Positions 32,245 through 43,800 of a stretch of DNA of 64,000 nucleotides are shown piece by piece. Each line of letters opens with the position of its first letter. The first letter of the stretch is position 1. Below the pieces are notes generated by a model that saw only the letters and a list, made by a program, of their open reading frames with translations, searched no databases and was not told the DNA's origin. The translations under genes and the position numbers were made by a program. This stretch comes from Anthracocystis setariae (lineage: Eukaryota; Basidiomycota; Ustilaginomycetes; Ustilaginales; Ustilaginaceae): assembly GCA_928724745.1 (NCBI GenBank), contig CAKMXJ010000028.1:1-64000 (forward strand), in the 5' to 3' direction.

Positions 32245-33918
32245 TTATGCAACAGCTAGCCGCGAAGCTAGGTCGATTCGAGCCAAGGTGTGTTGTTGGA
32301 TGGGTTTGCGTTCCACCCAAAAGGCACGTTCAAAGTCGATCAGAACGACGGCGTTGAGCTTGTTGCACCAGAGCATGTTGCCGAGGTGCAGATCGTTGTG
32401 TTGGATGCCCAACGCGTGCAAGCGCTGCTCGCACCAATGCTGCAGCTCCTTCAACGCCGTGTCGATCGTAGCTCCGCCCTTACGCTTGCGCTTGCCCTTG
32501 CTGCTCGACTGAATGCACAGCTGGCGCTCGAGCTTTTGGCGCGACTCGGGCCGAGCGAGGCTGAGCGAGTGGTACGACAGAAGCAGCCACATGTTGTACA
32601 CCGGAAGGTCGTCGTTCTCATCCTCTCCAAACTGTCCTTTCAGCGGCCAGAGTGGGTAAGGAAACATGCATTCGTCTGGCTCAATGACTCCGAACGACAT
32701 GGCAACGTGCACCGTTACCGATGCTCCTCGCTTGTTGATGTGGTTGTCGAGCTGGAAGCGGCCAAGGGTCGGGAACAAATTGGACTTGGTGCTGGAGCTG
32801 GAGCTGGCTGTGCTACTGGTGGTGGCGTTGGCGAGGTGTTGGTACTTGGCGTGCTCGGCATAAAGGAGGTTGGCGTCTTGCACGTGGATGCCCTTGGCAG
32901 CAAACGCGTAGCCCAACTCGACGTGGCAGAAGCGGAACAGCTGCGCCGTGACGCCGTTGCATCCTACCATGGGTTCCATCACCTGATAGATCCACTCCTT
33001 ACCCGTCTTGACCTGCATGTCGGCTCGAATGCGTTCCAGGCTGTACGGATGCTGGTGCGCCGCGTGGTCGCGACAATCAACGTTGGTGCAATGAAGCGAT
33101 ACGTTGGGGCAATCAGGGTCCATAGCCAAACCATACTTGAGACCGGCCAGGCACGCGGGCGTACACCAGTGTCGAGTCACAAGCTCTGGGCATCGTAGCT
33201 CATATCTGCGAGTACCATCCCACTCGTAGTCGTCGTCGTCGTCGTCATCTGCTACAGCAGCAGCACCACGCTGAATTCGCTTTCCAGACGCTCGAGTCTT
33301 GCACTTCCCGCCCCTGACGTTGCTCGTCGGCGGCTGCTGCTGCTGCAACTGCTCGGAAACCATCGTCACCGGCTTGGTAGTCGACTTGAAGAGCTTTCCG
33401 GGTGGTACTCTACTGCGCGGCACATTCGTATCCAGCCTACCAAGGGGTCTGCGAGTGGAACCAGCTCCACCAAATCCGTCAACTGCTCCCAGACTCAAGT
33501 TGTTGTTGTTGTTGTTGTTGTTGTTCTCTTTGTTGCTTGTGCGACCCTGACCTTGGCTGCGAGACTTGGCAGCAGCAGGTGCTCTACCACCTCGTCGATC
33601 ATTACGAGCAGCACGGCTGCCGCGACCACCAATAGCACCACCTCCTGCGCCCTTGTCGTCGCTTCGCTTGCGAGTGTTGCCTCCGCCAGTAGCAGCAGCA
33701 GCGGAAGCAGAAGTTTGGCCTACCTGTGTTGACGTTGATGGCTTGGACTTGGCTGGGGCTTCGCGACAAACATACGCATTGAGGTCGAGATCTGCCATCC
33801 AAGCGGAGCGCGCTTCTTCTGTGGTGGCAAAAAGGTCGTTGAGGCCGTGGAGATGGTAACAGAGAACAGCGTCGAGAAGAGGATGCTTCTGGTGCCAGTA
33901 GCCTTTGGCGTAGTTGCG

Positions 33919-33949
<31 letters not shown>

Positions 33950-35742
33950 TTGTCATCCTCATTCTCATTCTCATTCTCATTCTGATTTTCGTCCTCGTTC
34001 GGCAGCGGGTGGTGGAAAGGATGCATGGAAACGACGTAGAAATGCAGCTGGATTCGAGGCAGCTGGGTGCTGCTGGGTGCAAGCTCAGCTAAGCTCTTGG
34101 TGCGGGCCAAGTGATCGAAGCGGAAAAAGACGTGGGTGAGACCGATGTTGAGATGGAGATAGGCGCAACCGTGCGCACTCATGTAGGTGAAGCACTTTCG
34201 GGTAACGTTGATCATCTCGGCATCTGCTTGCCTCTCGAGCAGCTCGATGAGGTCGACGTCAGCCTCGCCGAAAAAAGTTTGAGCCTTGCGCGAGTTTTCC
34301 TCACTAAACGCTTTGAGTTCGGCGATCATGTAGAGCAGTCTGTCACCGCATGGGTCCTCGAAGGTCGTGAAATGGTCGGTGCGGATTTTGCCATATTGGG
34401 ACGAAGGTTTGGCCGAGGACCTGCTGCCAGTTGTGGCGTCACGCTTGGTGCTGCTGCTCTGTTGTTTATTGCTGCTTTTGCTTTTGCTGTTGCTGCTGCT
34501 TGAATGCTCGCTCCTTCGAGATCGAGAAAGGGGAGCGAGATCGGTTGAGGTGTGGTGTACCTCGTGCTTTTCCATATCGCTTGGAAGACGGTTGGCGCCC
34601 AGCAATAGGGATGGCATCTCAGAATTCCAGTGCGATTTATGGGCAAATTTACCCCAAGGGACGCACGGGAACAAAGCGACGAGCTCATTGATCATCTCAG
34701 CGTAATTTCGTTGATCGGTGTTGGTATCGGTGTCGCCGTCCTTGTGCTGTGGTTTGGACGCTCGAGGAGCTCGATGCTCAGAAACTATGGCGTCCAGCAC
34801 ATTGAGAATGGCTTTGAGTACGGGGACAACCAAAGACATCCAGCTCATTGAGAACGAGAACTCGTACCTGTGTGGTTCTTCGCGAGCAAGCTTGGACTTT
34901 TCGTTGAGGGACGTGATGAGAAGTTCGGTAGGTCGATCTCGGATGTGCGGATGATCGAGGATCTTGGTGAGCTTGGCGACATTGGCGAGCATGAGATCGT
35001 CGTAAATGAGCTGGTGCGGGATCAACTTGCTCTTGTTCGGTGTGGTGATGGCTCGTTGATCAGGGTTAGCTAGGGGCTTGCGATCGCTGCTCATGCTAAG
35101 CGGCCTCTGTTGCAAATCGGGAGGCTCGATGATGTCGTCGAGAAGCAGTTTGTCAAGATAGTGGCGCACTTCTTGCACCGTTGCGCAGCGCTCGGCCTGT
35201 AGTCGACGGCGTCGCTCGTCTTCCTTTTCTTTGCGCTCTTGGGCTGCTCTCATCTCGGCTTGAGCTGCTCTGATTTCGGCCTCTTGTCGAAGTCGCATCT
35301 GCTCTGCCAACTGCCTACGGAGTTGGTCCAGCTCGGACTGGTTGTCAGCGTCGGCGACATGATCAAGGGATTGCGCGATCGGATCGGTGTTGTTGTGAGT
35401 GGGAGAAGACGATGGTTGCTGGGGTGGTGGGTGCAAGAGCAGAGCGTTGGTTTCGGCGCGGCTGCTGAAAGGCGAGGCAGATGAAACTTTGTGCAGCACA
35501 AGGCGATTGAGCTTCTCAACCACTTGGTCGACATTGCTGTCACTATCCAAGACGGTGGTGATCGGGCCTGCGCGCGCTGGAGGCGACGAGACGATGCTCA
35601 GAGGCGTTTCCGGGTGCTGAGCAGGCGTGGTGGAGATAAAACCAGAAGAAACGGTCGAAGCCAAGGGGGATGGCAGCGACACTGCTGGTGAAGCCAATGC
35701 TTGACCGCCGCCTTGATTGTCTTGCACTACTTCTTTCTCCAT
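32245..35742 (-). CDS. Fungal-type protein-kinase-like protein
   Basis: A 1165-residue product from the ATG at 35,742 (MEKEVVQDN); an in-frame ATG at 36,039 would add 99 residues of leader-like sequence. Residues 145-190 form an Arg/Gln/Glu coiled coil. A middle region (about 450-560) with RTDHFTTFEDP and AELKAFSEEN resembles the substrate-like or nuclease-like half of fungal kinase-associated proteins. Gln, Asn and Asp runs separate it from the kinase half. There WCTPACLAGL and DPDCPNVSLHC (about 858-880) match a large fungal family, and QHNDLHLGNMLW (catalytic Asp near 1116) with VVLIDFERA (metal-binding Asp near 1135) supply the kinase active-site residues. The glycine-rich loop is not obvious, so activity is uncertain. 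Neighbours give no clue; the family is usually variable and accessory in fungi. Confidence 0.7.
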
Positions 35743-36910
35743 CGCTATACGTGGCTGGATGGTCAATACGAGGCTACGATTTGGATGGAAGATCAGATTG
35801 ATTTGAAACACAGCGACGTCTGAGTGCAGAAGAGGCACAGCAAAGTGGACCAAGCTTTGGAGGGGATATGAGGTGGGCGGAATACAAAGGGAGCGAATAC
35901 AGTAGTAGGCCGGCCCCATCACCAACTGAGCCCACCATGGTAGTGAGCAACTAAACAATTCATGATGCTCGTGCTTAAGCTCAAGCTCGCTCGGTCTTGG
36001 CCAGTCAAGGAGGTCCAGTCGCGGCAAAGAGAGTTGCACCTGCTGGCGTTGACAACCAATTTGAGCTACTGCAGCACAATCTAGCTAAGCCGAGCTGCTG
36101 GAGCCTCCTCCTAAGCTTGGTACAGTATCGGCGGCGCTGAGTTTTTCCTTTCAATGCCATGATCGGTCGAGCGGATAGGGTTAGGCGGTTCAACTGCCGA
36201 TTATGCAAGCTCGAGCCTCCATCAATTCAATTCAATCAATCACCGTCATTGGCATTGGCGTTGATAGCAGGCCGAGGCTGATTGGGCTGTGCTACTGTAG
36301 CAAAACATTTGACATGGCATCCGAAATGAAGAGATCAAGCGGGTGCAAGTGCATGTGCAAGTGCAAGTGCGTGAGGACAGAAAAGGCGGCGCAAGGATTT
36401 GCCAAATGAAAGGGATGCGGCAACGCCTTGATTCGAGACTGTCAAGTGATTGTGATTCAAGCAAGGTCAAGCTGGTGGGATTCATTGGAGCGATTGATTT
36501 GCAAACCACCCAGTCCAAACAGAGCAAGTTTGAGCGAGGCAACCTAACCCAACTAGGCTGAAACAACCAACGACCAACAACCAATGTCAACAACACCATG
36601 CCAGGCAAGACCAAGTTGTCACCATGTCGACCCGTTGCTTGACCAATCTGCCTTGCACTCACCCGGCTCCCAGGCTTGCCTTGTAGGCCAGAATTGGCGG
36701 TGAGCTTTGGTTTACGCGCTCCCCCTTTGATCTCCTTTTGTACTGTGCTCAGTCAATCCGCACCGCATGACCCTTTCGGCTCAGCACGGTGGGTGTAAAA
36801 GTGACAGAATCGCAAAAAAAAAAAAAAAAAAAAGAAAGAAGGCAACAATGGAGTGGGTTTGAATTACAGGCTTCCTTTGCCCGGTGACAGAGTGCATCAA
36901 GCGTTGCAGC
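35743..36910. other. Intergenic DNA between the kinase gene and element B
   Basis: No gene seen. Contains TGTAGC/CAAGTGCA short repeats near 36,340-36,370 and a run of about 20 A at 36,814, close to the insertion point of element B. Confidence 0.5.
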
Positions 36911-36997
36911 TGTGGCTGGATGATCGATGTAGGATTCCAAGTGAGACGCAACAAGTGAAAATCTAATTACAGGAAATTATCTGGGCCGAGAGCCACA
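36911..36997 (-). repeat. 3' LTR of element B (87 bp)
   Basis: Ends TGTGGCT and AGCCACA; matches 51594-51680 with two mismatches. On the minus strand it is preceded by the purine-rich tract at 36,998-37,010. Confidence 0.85.
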
Positions 36998-37114
36998 CTC
37001 CACCTTCCCTAAATTGAACTTAGTGCTTTTTTTAAATAAATTTGGCTCCGGGCAACTTGTGTTCTGGCAAGTTTGGCAAGAAACTTCCATCATCTCACTC
37101 AAAACTTGTCAAAA

Positions 37115-37603
37115 ATGGCCTTAAAGACCACTCAATTGAAAGCTACAGACGCCCCCAGCACAACTGTGCCCGCTGTTTTGCCCTGTTATCGCTGTAAGCA
37201 GAAAAACGCCACCTGTGAACTTGCTGATGGCTCCAAGAAGTGCAAGGGCTGCCTGCCTGCCAACTCTAGGTGCAATGCCAACGGCATAGTGCCTGGCTTT
37301 CAAGAGCCAGAGTTGAAGGAGATCTACCTAGAGCAACTTCTCAAGAAAAATCCAACTTTCCACTGGGTGGCTGAAAATTTGGAACAACCTGCCAAATGCA
37401 CCAAATGGGATCCACCTAGCACCAAAGTCAAGAACCCCAAGCCAAAGGGTCCCCAAATGCCCACTAATTGAGCCAAAGCTGAAAAGCTACTTGCCAAATA
37501 CAAGGTAAAGATCCCAAAGATGGCCAAAGAGCTCCGAGTAGCCCGACTGGCCTACAACTACCAGCAAAACCTCTATGGTCTGACCAAGTATCCTGAATTG
37601 TAA
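37115..37603 (+). pseudogene. Element B accessory gene: Zn2Cys6-like protein, antisense to pol
   Basis: Lies between the end of pol and the 3' LTR of element B, on the strand opposite to gag-pol. From the ATG at 37,115 the product has six cysteines at 24, 27, 34, 43, 46 and 53, i.e. CX2CX6CX8CX2CX6C, the exact spacing of a fungal Zn2Cys6 DNA-binding domain. KEIYLEQLLKKNPTFHW follows at 68-84. A TGA at 37,469 interrupts the frame; the same frame then continues with a Lys-rich stretch AKAEKLLAKYKVKIPK to a TAA at 37,601. A TATA-like TTTAAATAAAT lies about 75 bp upstream of the ATG. The pol stop of B is 53 bp beyond, so the two genes converge. Likely a nuclear DNA- or RNA-binding protein of the element, now broken by one nonsense change. 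Confidence 0.65.
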
Positions 37604-37655
37604 TTAGTCTGCACTTCACTATGCCAAAGGAATCCACAAGAACCCAAAGGTAATA

Positions 37656-37916
37656 TCATTCATCCTGTGTGTGTCCAACATCTGCCAAACTTTCAGAGAT
37701 GATGACAGGCTCTGTCCAAGGTTGCCATCTCGGTTGCTGACTGCGTTGAGGCTCTTGTGGTTCTGCCTGAGGCAATTCCGACTCTATCTGAGAGGGATCT
37801 TCTGCAGGTGGCAGTGCCGTAATGTCTGTGTTGTCCAACTTGGACATGGTTTGCATCTCTGTTGACTCCAAGAGAGCCAATCCCTGTGAGTTCTGAGAAT
37901 GTTTGGCCTGTATGAT
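37656..37916 (-). pseudogene. Element B Pol C-terminus, cut off by element A
   Basis: On the minus strand this reads on from the integrase segment that stops at 46,115. If element A and one copy of ATGAT are left out, the frame passes straight through (…SIWQII then QAKHSQNSQG) and ends at a stop at 37,656. The tail is acidic and Gln/Pro-rich with no chromodomain. This shows element A inserted into the last 90 codons of B's pol. Confidence 0.8.
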
Positions 37917-38277
37917 TGTTATGCTCCTGGGGTCTTAGAACCTCGGAACGTGGCGGTGCGTCTGTGTCGAGGCCAGGGGCGTGGTACCGGGTGTTGCTCC
38001 CGGGATCGTTGCCAAGATAGCGGGGCGGGCGAGCGGGAGATCGGGAGAAGGTCTGATATTTCCACCTACTAGAGTGAGTAAGCTAAAATACAATCGACGT
38101 CCTAACGTGAGTGTGATGGGATCAGGGTGTGGGGTTATGTGGCCCTCCCGGATACCCCCTCCGGGAGATGCCGCAGTCTCCCCCGATCACCGATCCGGGA
38201 CCTCATCGGGGGAACTACCCCCGCCCATGTTAATACTAAAACCAAACACTAACTCCCCCGATATCCCAATCATAACA
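37917..38277 (-). repeat. 3' LTR of element A
   Basis: 361 bp, TGTTATG...CATAACA ends. It differs from the 5' LTR at the sites corresponding to 45,820 and 46,021. ATGAT precedes it on the + strand. Confidence 0.95.
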
Positions 38278-38294
38278 TTACCCCCCCCCCCGGG
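38278..38294 (-). promoter_or_regulatory. Polypurine tract of element A
   Basis: On the minus strand CCCGGGGGGGGGGGTAA runs into the 3' LTR. Element C has the same G run plus TAA at the same place (56,579-56,588), supporting its role as second-strand primer site. Confidence 0.7.
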
Positions 38295-38476
38295 AAGGCC
38301 GACGTCCCCGTGGCCTACTTATTACTCCCGGGCCTTAAGTTCCACCCGGGAGGCTCCCGGACCCACCACGCGTGGCCCGCGCTGAGAACAAAGGGACCAG
38401 GAACGACGCTTTGTGTGCCTGGCGGGGCGTGCGCGGCGGAGCGTGCGCAGCGGGCTGAGCGCTAACTTCTCTTTTG

Positions 38477-38484
38477 TATATAAG
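38477..38484 (+). promoter_or_regulatory. TATA box of the element A accessory gene
   Basis: TATATAAG lies 82-89 bp before the ATG at 38,566 and is followed by a pyrimidine-rich leader. It shows the antisense gene has its own promoter inside the element. Confidence 0.6.
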
Positions 38485-38565
38485 ACTCGCCTCGCTCCCG
38501 TTCCTGGTTCCTTCCCTTCCCCCACAACCTCGTTCCTCAACGCCCGGAACACTATTTCCTTCAAG

Positions 38566-40487
38566 ATGCCTGGTGAGTACCGTCCGGGACCCGGGAGACG
38601 GGTTATGATCATGTGCTGACGTTCTCTTTTTTTCCTTTTACCATAACAGCAACAAGATCTTCCACCCGGCGAGGTGGCTCCGGCGCTGGGGTGTCGGGAG
38701 GCTCTGCCCCCGCCCCCGGCAACAACAATGACGTGGACGAGTCCCGGGGCGTGAGTGCCCCGGAGGTAGTGGACGAGTCCCGGGGCGTGAGTGCCCCGGA
38801 GGGTGTGGACGAGTCGGGCCGCTATGTGGCTCAAGAGGGAGACGTAGTCTCCCTGTATGTGGACGAGTCCCCCGTGCTCCCGCGCGGGGAAGCTGGCCCC
38901 GATTTGGTCCCGGGTGTCCAGGGCGTGGACGAGTCCCCGGCACAGGCTTTGGCCCCGTGTCGGGAAGATGGGCAGCAGGCTCCCGGGCTCCCGGGTCCAG
39001 AAGCCAGCACCGCGACGGCCCCTCCCAGTGGGGCTGTCCCCGGGCCCTCGAGCGTGGCCGCCCCGACTCCCGGGGCTGGCGTAACGATCGGGGATCCCGG
39101 GAGGCTGGCAGAACTGGTCCGGGAGGTCAGAGCACGGGGTACCCCTCCCGTCTCGGAGGGGTATGGGCACTGTTGGTCTTGCGCCAACAGTAAGAAAAAA
39201 CCCCACCCCCAGTGCTCCCTGGGGTACGCGCATCGGGACGCCAGGGGTCCGGAGGACCCCCGGGACGGCCAGCATGCCGCGTGCGAGAGGTGCCATGTCG
39301 CGGGGTATCCCTGCGACTGGCAAGGGCGCGTCCCGGACATCACGGGACGTCAGGAGGGCGGCTTCCTGATGGAAGCCTATCTTGTCCTCCGGGCCCGGGG
39401 TGTCCGTCCTAACCCCGGGATGCCCTTTACGTCCTTCTCGGCGGCGGACCTGCCGGGGTATCTGGCGGCCGAGTACGCCCCCGCGCGTGCTCGGTACGAG
39501 GCTCGACGCCAGGCCAAGGTGGGGACTCGTCCCTGGGCCCCCGAGTCTCCCGCTGGGCCGTCCTCCGGTGGAGGCACCAATGTCCCGGGCTCCCGGCCTC
39601 CCCGGGGTCAACGGGGGTGGAAGCAAACCACCCTTGTCCCCGACGCTCCCCTGGCCCTGCGCCAGGTTTGTCCCTTCGACGCTCCGGGGGACCAACATAT
39701 GGCCGGGGCCCGGGAGGCAGCATCCCACGCGGCGGGAGTCATCGCCGCGTTGGTGCAGGTCCTTCGCCGGACCGCTGCCGTGGGAGCGGAGAGGCGTCTC
39801 GAGTGGTCTTCTCGGGACGAGAACATCCTCCGCTACCTGGAGGGTGTGAATGGTGCTTTCGAGAGCATCACCCGGGAGCTTGGCGTCCCGCCTCCTCCCC
39901 CGCCCCCAATGGTGCCCGCGCCTGCCCCTGCCCCTGTCCCGGTTCCCGCCCCCGCCCCTGCTCGCGTGGCGGCTCCCCCGCGGCCCAATGCTGAAGCTGG
40001 GCCGTCCCGACGCTGGGGTTCCCCTCCCCCGGGATACGCTCCGGCCACCCCGGAGTTGGCGCGTGCCAAGAGGCAGCGTCCCGGGACGCCCACGCGGGAG
40101 CGAGCTCCCCGGGCCAGTGGCTCTCGGCCACAGACGGGAGGAAAGCGCCCTCCTCAGACGGGGGGTAAGCGCCTCCCGGGGAGCTTCCAAACGGGCGGGA
40201 AGCGTCTCCCGGTGGGTGGACTCCGCCCTCCCTCTCCCGAGCCGGAGAGGCGTGCCCAGCGCCGCCGTGCTCAGGCGGTGGTGCGGGACATGCGGGCCCC
40301 GATCCGTGCCCGTCGTCGGGGCAGCTCCCGGGAAGACTCCCGGGGCGAGTCCCGCGGCGAGGAGTCCTCGGGGGCGGAGGACCAGAGCCGGGAGTCCGGG
40401 GAGGGCTCTGACGAGGATGTGGTGATGGTGGACTTGGACGTATACGAGTCCCGTCCTCGCACCCCTCCGCGTCGGGGGCGTCGATAG
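38566..40487 (+). CDS. Element A accessory gene: twin Cys-cluster protein, antisense to pol
   Basis: Two exons, 38566-38572 and 38650-40487; the consensus donor GTGAGT and acceptor ATAACAG give a 77-base intron and a 614-residue product starting MPATRSSTRRGG. Residues 30-95 contain five VDES repeats. Two cysteine groups follow: Cys177-x2-Cys180-x10-Cys191 and Cys214-x2-Cys217-x6-Cys224, then DWQGR and FLMEAYLVLRARGVRPNP. The same block (CDWxGR…LMEAYL…GxRPNP) is found in the accessory gene of element C, and B has a related but shorter version. The C-terminal half is Pro-rich, then Arg/Ser-rich with an acidic DEDVVMVDLD segment before a basic end. The stop is 334 bp from the pol stop; the genes converge. 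A nucleic-acid-binding regulator or nuclear-targeting factor is the best guess. The 734-residue ORF on the other strand is a GC-driven shadow. Confidence 0.7.
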
Positions 40488-40820
40488 GCCCCCGGGAGCC
40501 ATGTTCTGTCGTGTGTCCGGGGTCATTAGGATCCCGGGAATAAGATTGTGTTTACCCCGAGTTCCCGCGTGTTGAGTGTGTATGTGTGTGTATGAGAGTG
40601 AGAGTGTGGGTGTGTCGGAGAGCCCTCTGTCCCCTGGGCGCGGTGGCCGAGTCGGAAAAGCAACCGGGACGGGCTGAATCCGGAGGGGCGCGTGGCTCTT
40701 GACTGCTATCCCGCCTCCCGGATCGGGGCAATCCGTCGCCCGTTCCCTTGCCGATGCTTCCCAAGGTGGCCGCGCTGGTCGCTCCCGCGCTGGCGTCCGG
40801 GGGGCGGGGAAAGCCGGGAG

Positions 40821-43800
40821 TCAGCAGTCCCGGGAGTTAACCTGGCTCCCGGGCCGACGCTGATGGAAATCCTGGAGCAGTTCTTGGCTGTTTTCCAGGT
40901 GAATCGCGGGCTCCCAGGTAGGTTGGGTGTACCCCGCCCACTTCACCCGGTACTGTAGCCCCCGACGTGTCTCCCGGGAAGCTAGGATATCTTCCACTTC
41001 GAAATCTTGTCGGTCGTCCTCCAGGCGCCGGGACGTCGGGGCGTGCTCGGAGGGCCGGGTGTCTGGGGAGTGCGGTTCCAGGAGGCTGACGTGAAAGACC
41101 GGGTGGATTTTCCAGGCAGGCGGGAGGTCCAACTTGTAAGCCCGGGAGCCTACCGCCTGGAGGACACGAAACGGTCCCGCTAGCGGGTTCCCTAACTTCC
41201 GGGACGGTCGATCTTGTTGGAGATGCCGAGTGCGGAGTAGCACCATATCACCCCCGGAAAAAGACCGGTCCATCCTGGAACGGTTGGCATAATGTGACAT
41301 AAGACTGGCAGCGTGGTCGATGTTGACTTGACAGTGCTTGAGGAGCTTCCGGAAGGACGAGTCGGAGGGCGGAGCACCATCCGGGGAGAGGGCCGGGGAG
41401 CCGGGGAGGGTTCGCGGAGTGAAGCCAAATAGGGGTAGGGTGGCCGGGAGTCCGGTAGTAGCTGACACCCTATTGTTAAGCGTAAGTTGGGCGTACGGCA
41501 GCCATGCAGCCCAGTCATCTTGCTGGTAGTTAACATAGAATCGGAGGAAAACTTCTAAGTTCTGGTTGATACGCTCAGTTTGGCCGTCGGTTTGCGGATG
41601 ATAGGCGGTTGAGAGGGCCGGGGTGGTCCCGAGGGCGGTTAATATGTCTTTCCACAAGGATGCTATGAAAGTGCGCCCCCGGTCCGAGACGATGGCGTCC
41701 GGGAGTCCAAAATAGGCGAAGACGCGGGAGAACAGTAGGTGGGCGAGGTCTTTAGCTGTATCGGACTTCCGAGCCGGGAGGAAAAGTGAGTATTTGGTGA
41801 GGCGATCGACGACAACAAGGACGGAGTCGAATGTGAGGCCACCGGCCCGGGAAGGCGGGAGACCTTCGATATGGTCCATGGTGATGGTCCCGAACGGCCG
41901 GGACGGGGCCTCGAGCGGGAGTAGCAGTCCATAAGGCTTATGCCGGGGTGCCTTAGCGCGCCTACAGGCTCCGCAGGTCCGGACGTACTCCGTAACATCA
42001 TGCTTAAGGGTCGGCCAGGAATGGTGACGGCGGACTAGTTCGATGGTCGCGGCCACTCCCGGGTGTCCCGCCGTTGGGTGGTCGTGATAACGTTCTAGGA
42101 TGTGTTTAACTTCGGTGGGGGACACGGGACTGGTCGGGAGAGGGTCGGGGGCCGGGACCACGTCAGATATTCGGTGCGCAGCCGGGGCCCGCTGTTCCGA
42201 CAGCCCGGACTCTTGGAACAGGTAGGGGGGTAGGAGGACCGCGACGTTAGCGGGGTCATGCTGGTGATTGGTAGTGGTGGTGTTGGGATGACCATCGGAG
42301 CGCCGGGACAGAGCGTCCGGGCGGGTTGCCTGGGTCCCGGGTCGGTACGTGATGGTGAACGTGAACTCCCCGAGAGCCATGCTCCACCGGGCCTGCCGCC
42401 TGTTAAGTTGCCGCTTTGTTTGGAAATATTGGAGGGCCTGGTGGTCGGTGAGTACCTCAAACGGCTGCTGGAGCCCGTGGAGATAATGTCTCCATTCCTG
42501 CAACGCGTCCACGATGGCTAGGAGCTCCTTATCGTGTATTTCGTAGTTGCGCTCTGCGGGCTGCATTTTCCGCGACCAATAGGCTACCGGGTGGAGCCGG
42601 TGTGTCGAGGGCCGGGGTACGGCCTCGGGGTCCGTCCCCGGGATGGCGTACCACTGCGAGAGTACGGCGGCCACGACGTAATCACTAGCATCTGTCTCGA
42701 TCACTGTGAGCCGGGAGGGGTCAAAGTGTTGTAGGATTGGGGCGGTAGTGAAGGCTTCTTTGAGACGGGTGAAAGCCTCCCGCTCCTGAGGCTCCAAGTT
42801 GATCTTACCGGCAGCCTTGTTCTTGAGCCGATCGGTGAGCGGGGCTGCCACCCGGGAGTAGTGCCGGATAAAATGACGGTAGAAATTAGCAAATCCTAGG
42901 AAAACCTGGATGTCCCGGATTGTGACCGGTTCTGGCCAGGACGTCACCGCGTCCACCTTGCCGGGATCCATACTGATCCCCCCGGGACTGACCTGGTACC
43001 CGAGGAATTCGACGGACGAGGTCCTGAAGTCGCATTTTTCCGGGGCACAGTACAACTTGTGGTCCCGGAGGCGCCTCAACACCTCCCGGACGTGAGAGGT
43101 GTGTTCCGCGGGGTCGGCCGAGAAAATGAGGATGTCATCCAAATACACTATCACAGTGACGTCCAAGAGGTCGTGGAGGACGTGGTTCATAAGACGCTGG
43201 AAAGTAGACGGGGCGTTACATAGCCCAAAGGGCATAACTAAGTACTCATAGCTCCCGTACCTGGTCCGGAAGGCTGTTTTCCATTCGTCGCCCTCCGCGA
43301 TGCGAACAAGATTGTAGGCCCCCTTAAGATCCAATTTCGTGTAAATCTTAGCCCGGGAGAGGCAGTCCAGGTGCTCGGAGATCAGGGGAATCGGGTACTT
43401 GTCTTTGACGGTGATGCTGTTGAGGGCCCGGTAGTCGACGCAAAGGCGGAGTTTGCCATCTTTCTTCGGGACGAAGATGATAGGGGCGGCTGCCGGGCTC
43501 TTGGACGGCCGGATGAACCCTATCTCCAGCATCTTATCCAGATAGGTCTTTAGTTCCTCCATTTCTCTCCCGGAGAGGGAGTACAGCGCGCCGTGCGGGA
43601 TCTGAGCTCCGGGGAGGAGGTTAATATGGTGGTCGTGGGGCCGGCGAGGCGGAAGCACGTCGGCGTTGGCCTCATCGAACACGTCCGAAAAGTCCCGGTA
43701 CTCTTCCGGAAGGCCTGGGGCCCGGGATGGCTCCAAGGAGCTGGGGTGGATAGCGAAACAGTTCTCCCCCGGGACGGGATCCTGTCCATTGGTAAGCAGC

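Noticed and set aside
32290..33198. 302-codon + strand ORF inside the kinase-like gene
   Set aside because: Mirror frame of the conserved kinase domain on the other strand.
38322..40526. 734-codon minus-strand ORF opposite the element A accessory gene
   Set aside because: GC-rich sequence keeps the frame open by chance. The + strand has splice sites, a TATA box and a cysteine block conserved in element C; the minus ORF has none.
40644..40681. tRNA-like sequence: TGGCCGAGTCGG fits the A box and GGGCTGAATCC partly the B box
   Set aside because: Boxes are too close, the B box has three mismatches and no cloverleaf could be drawn.
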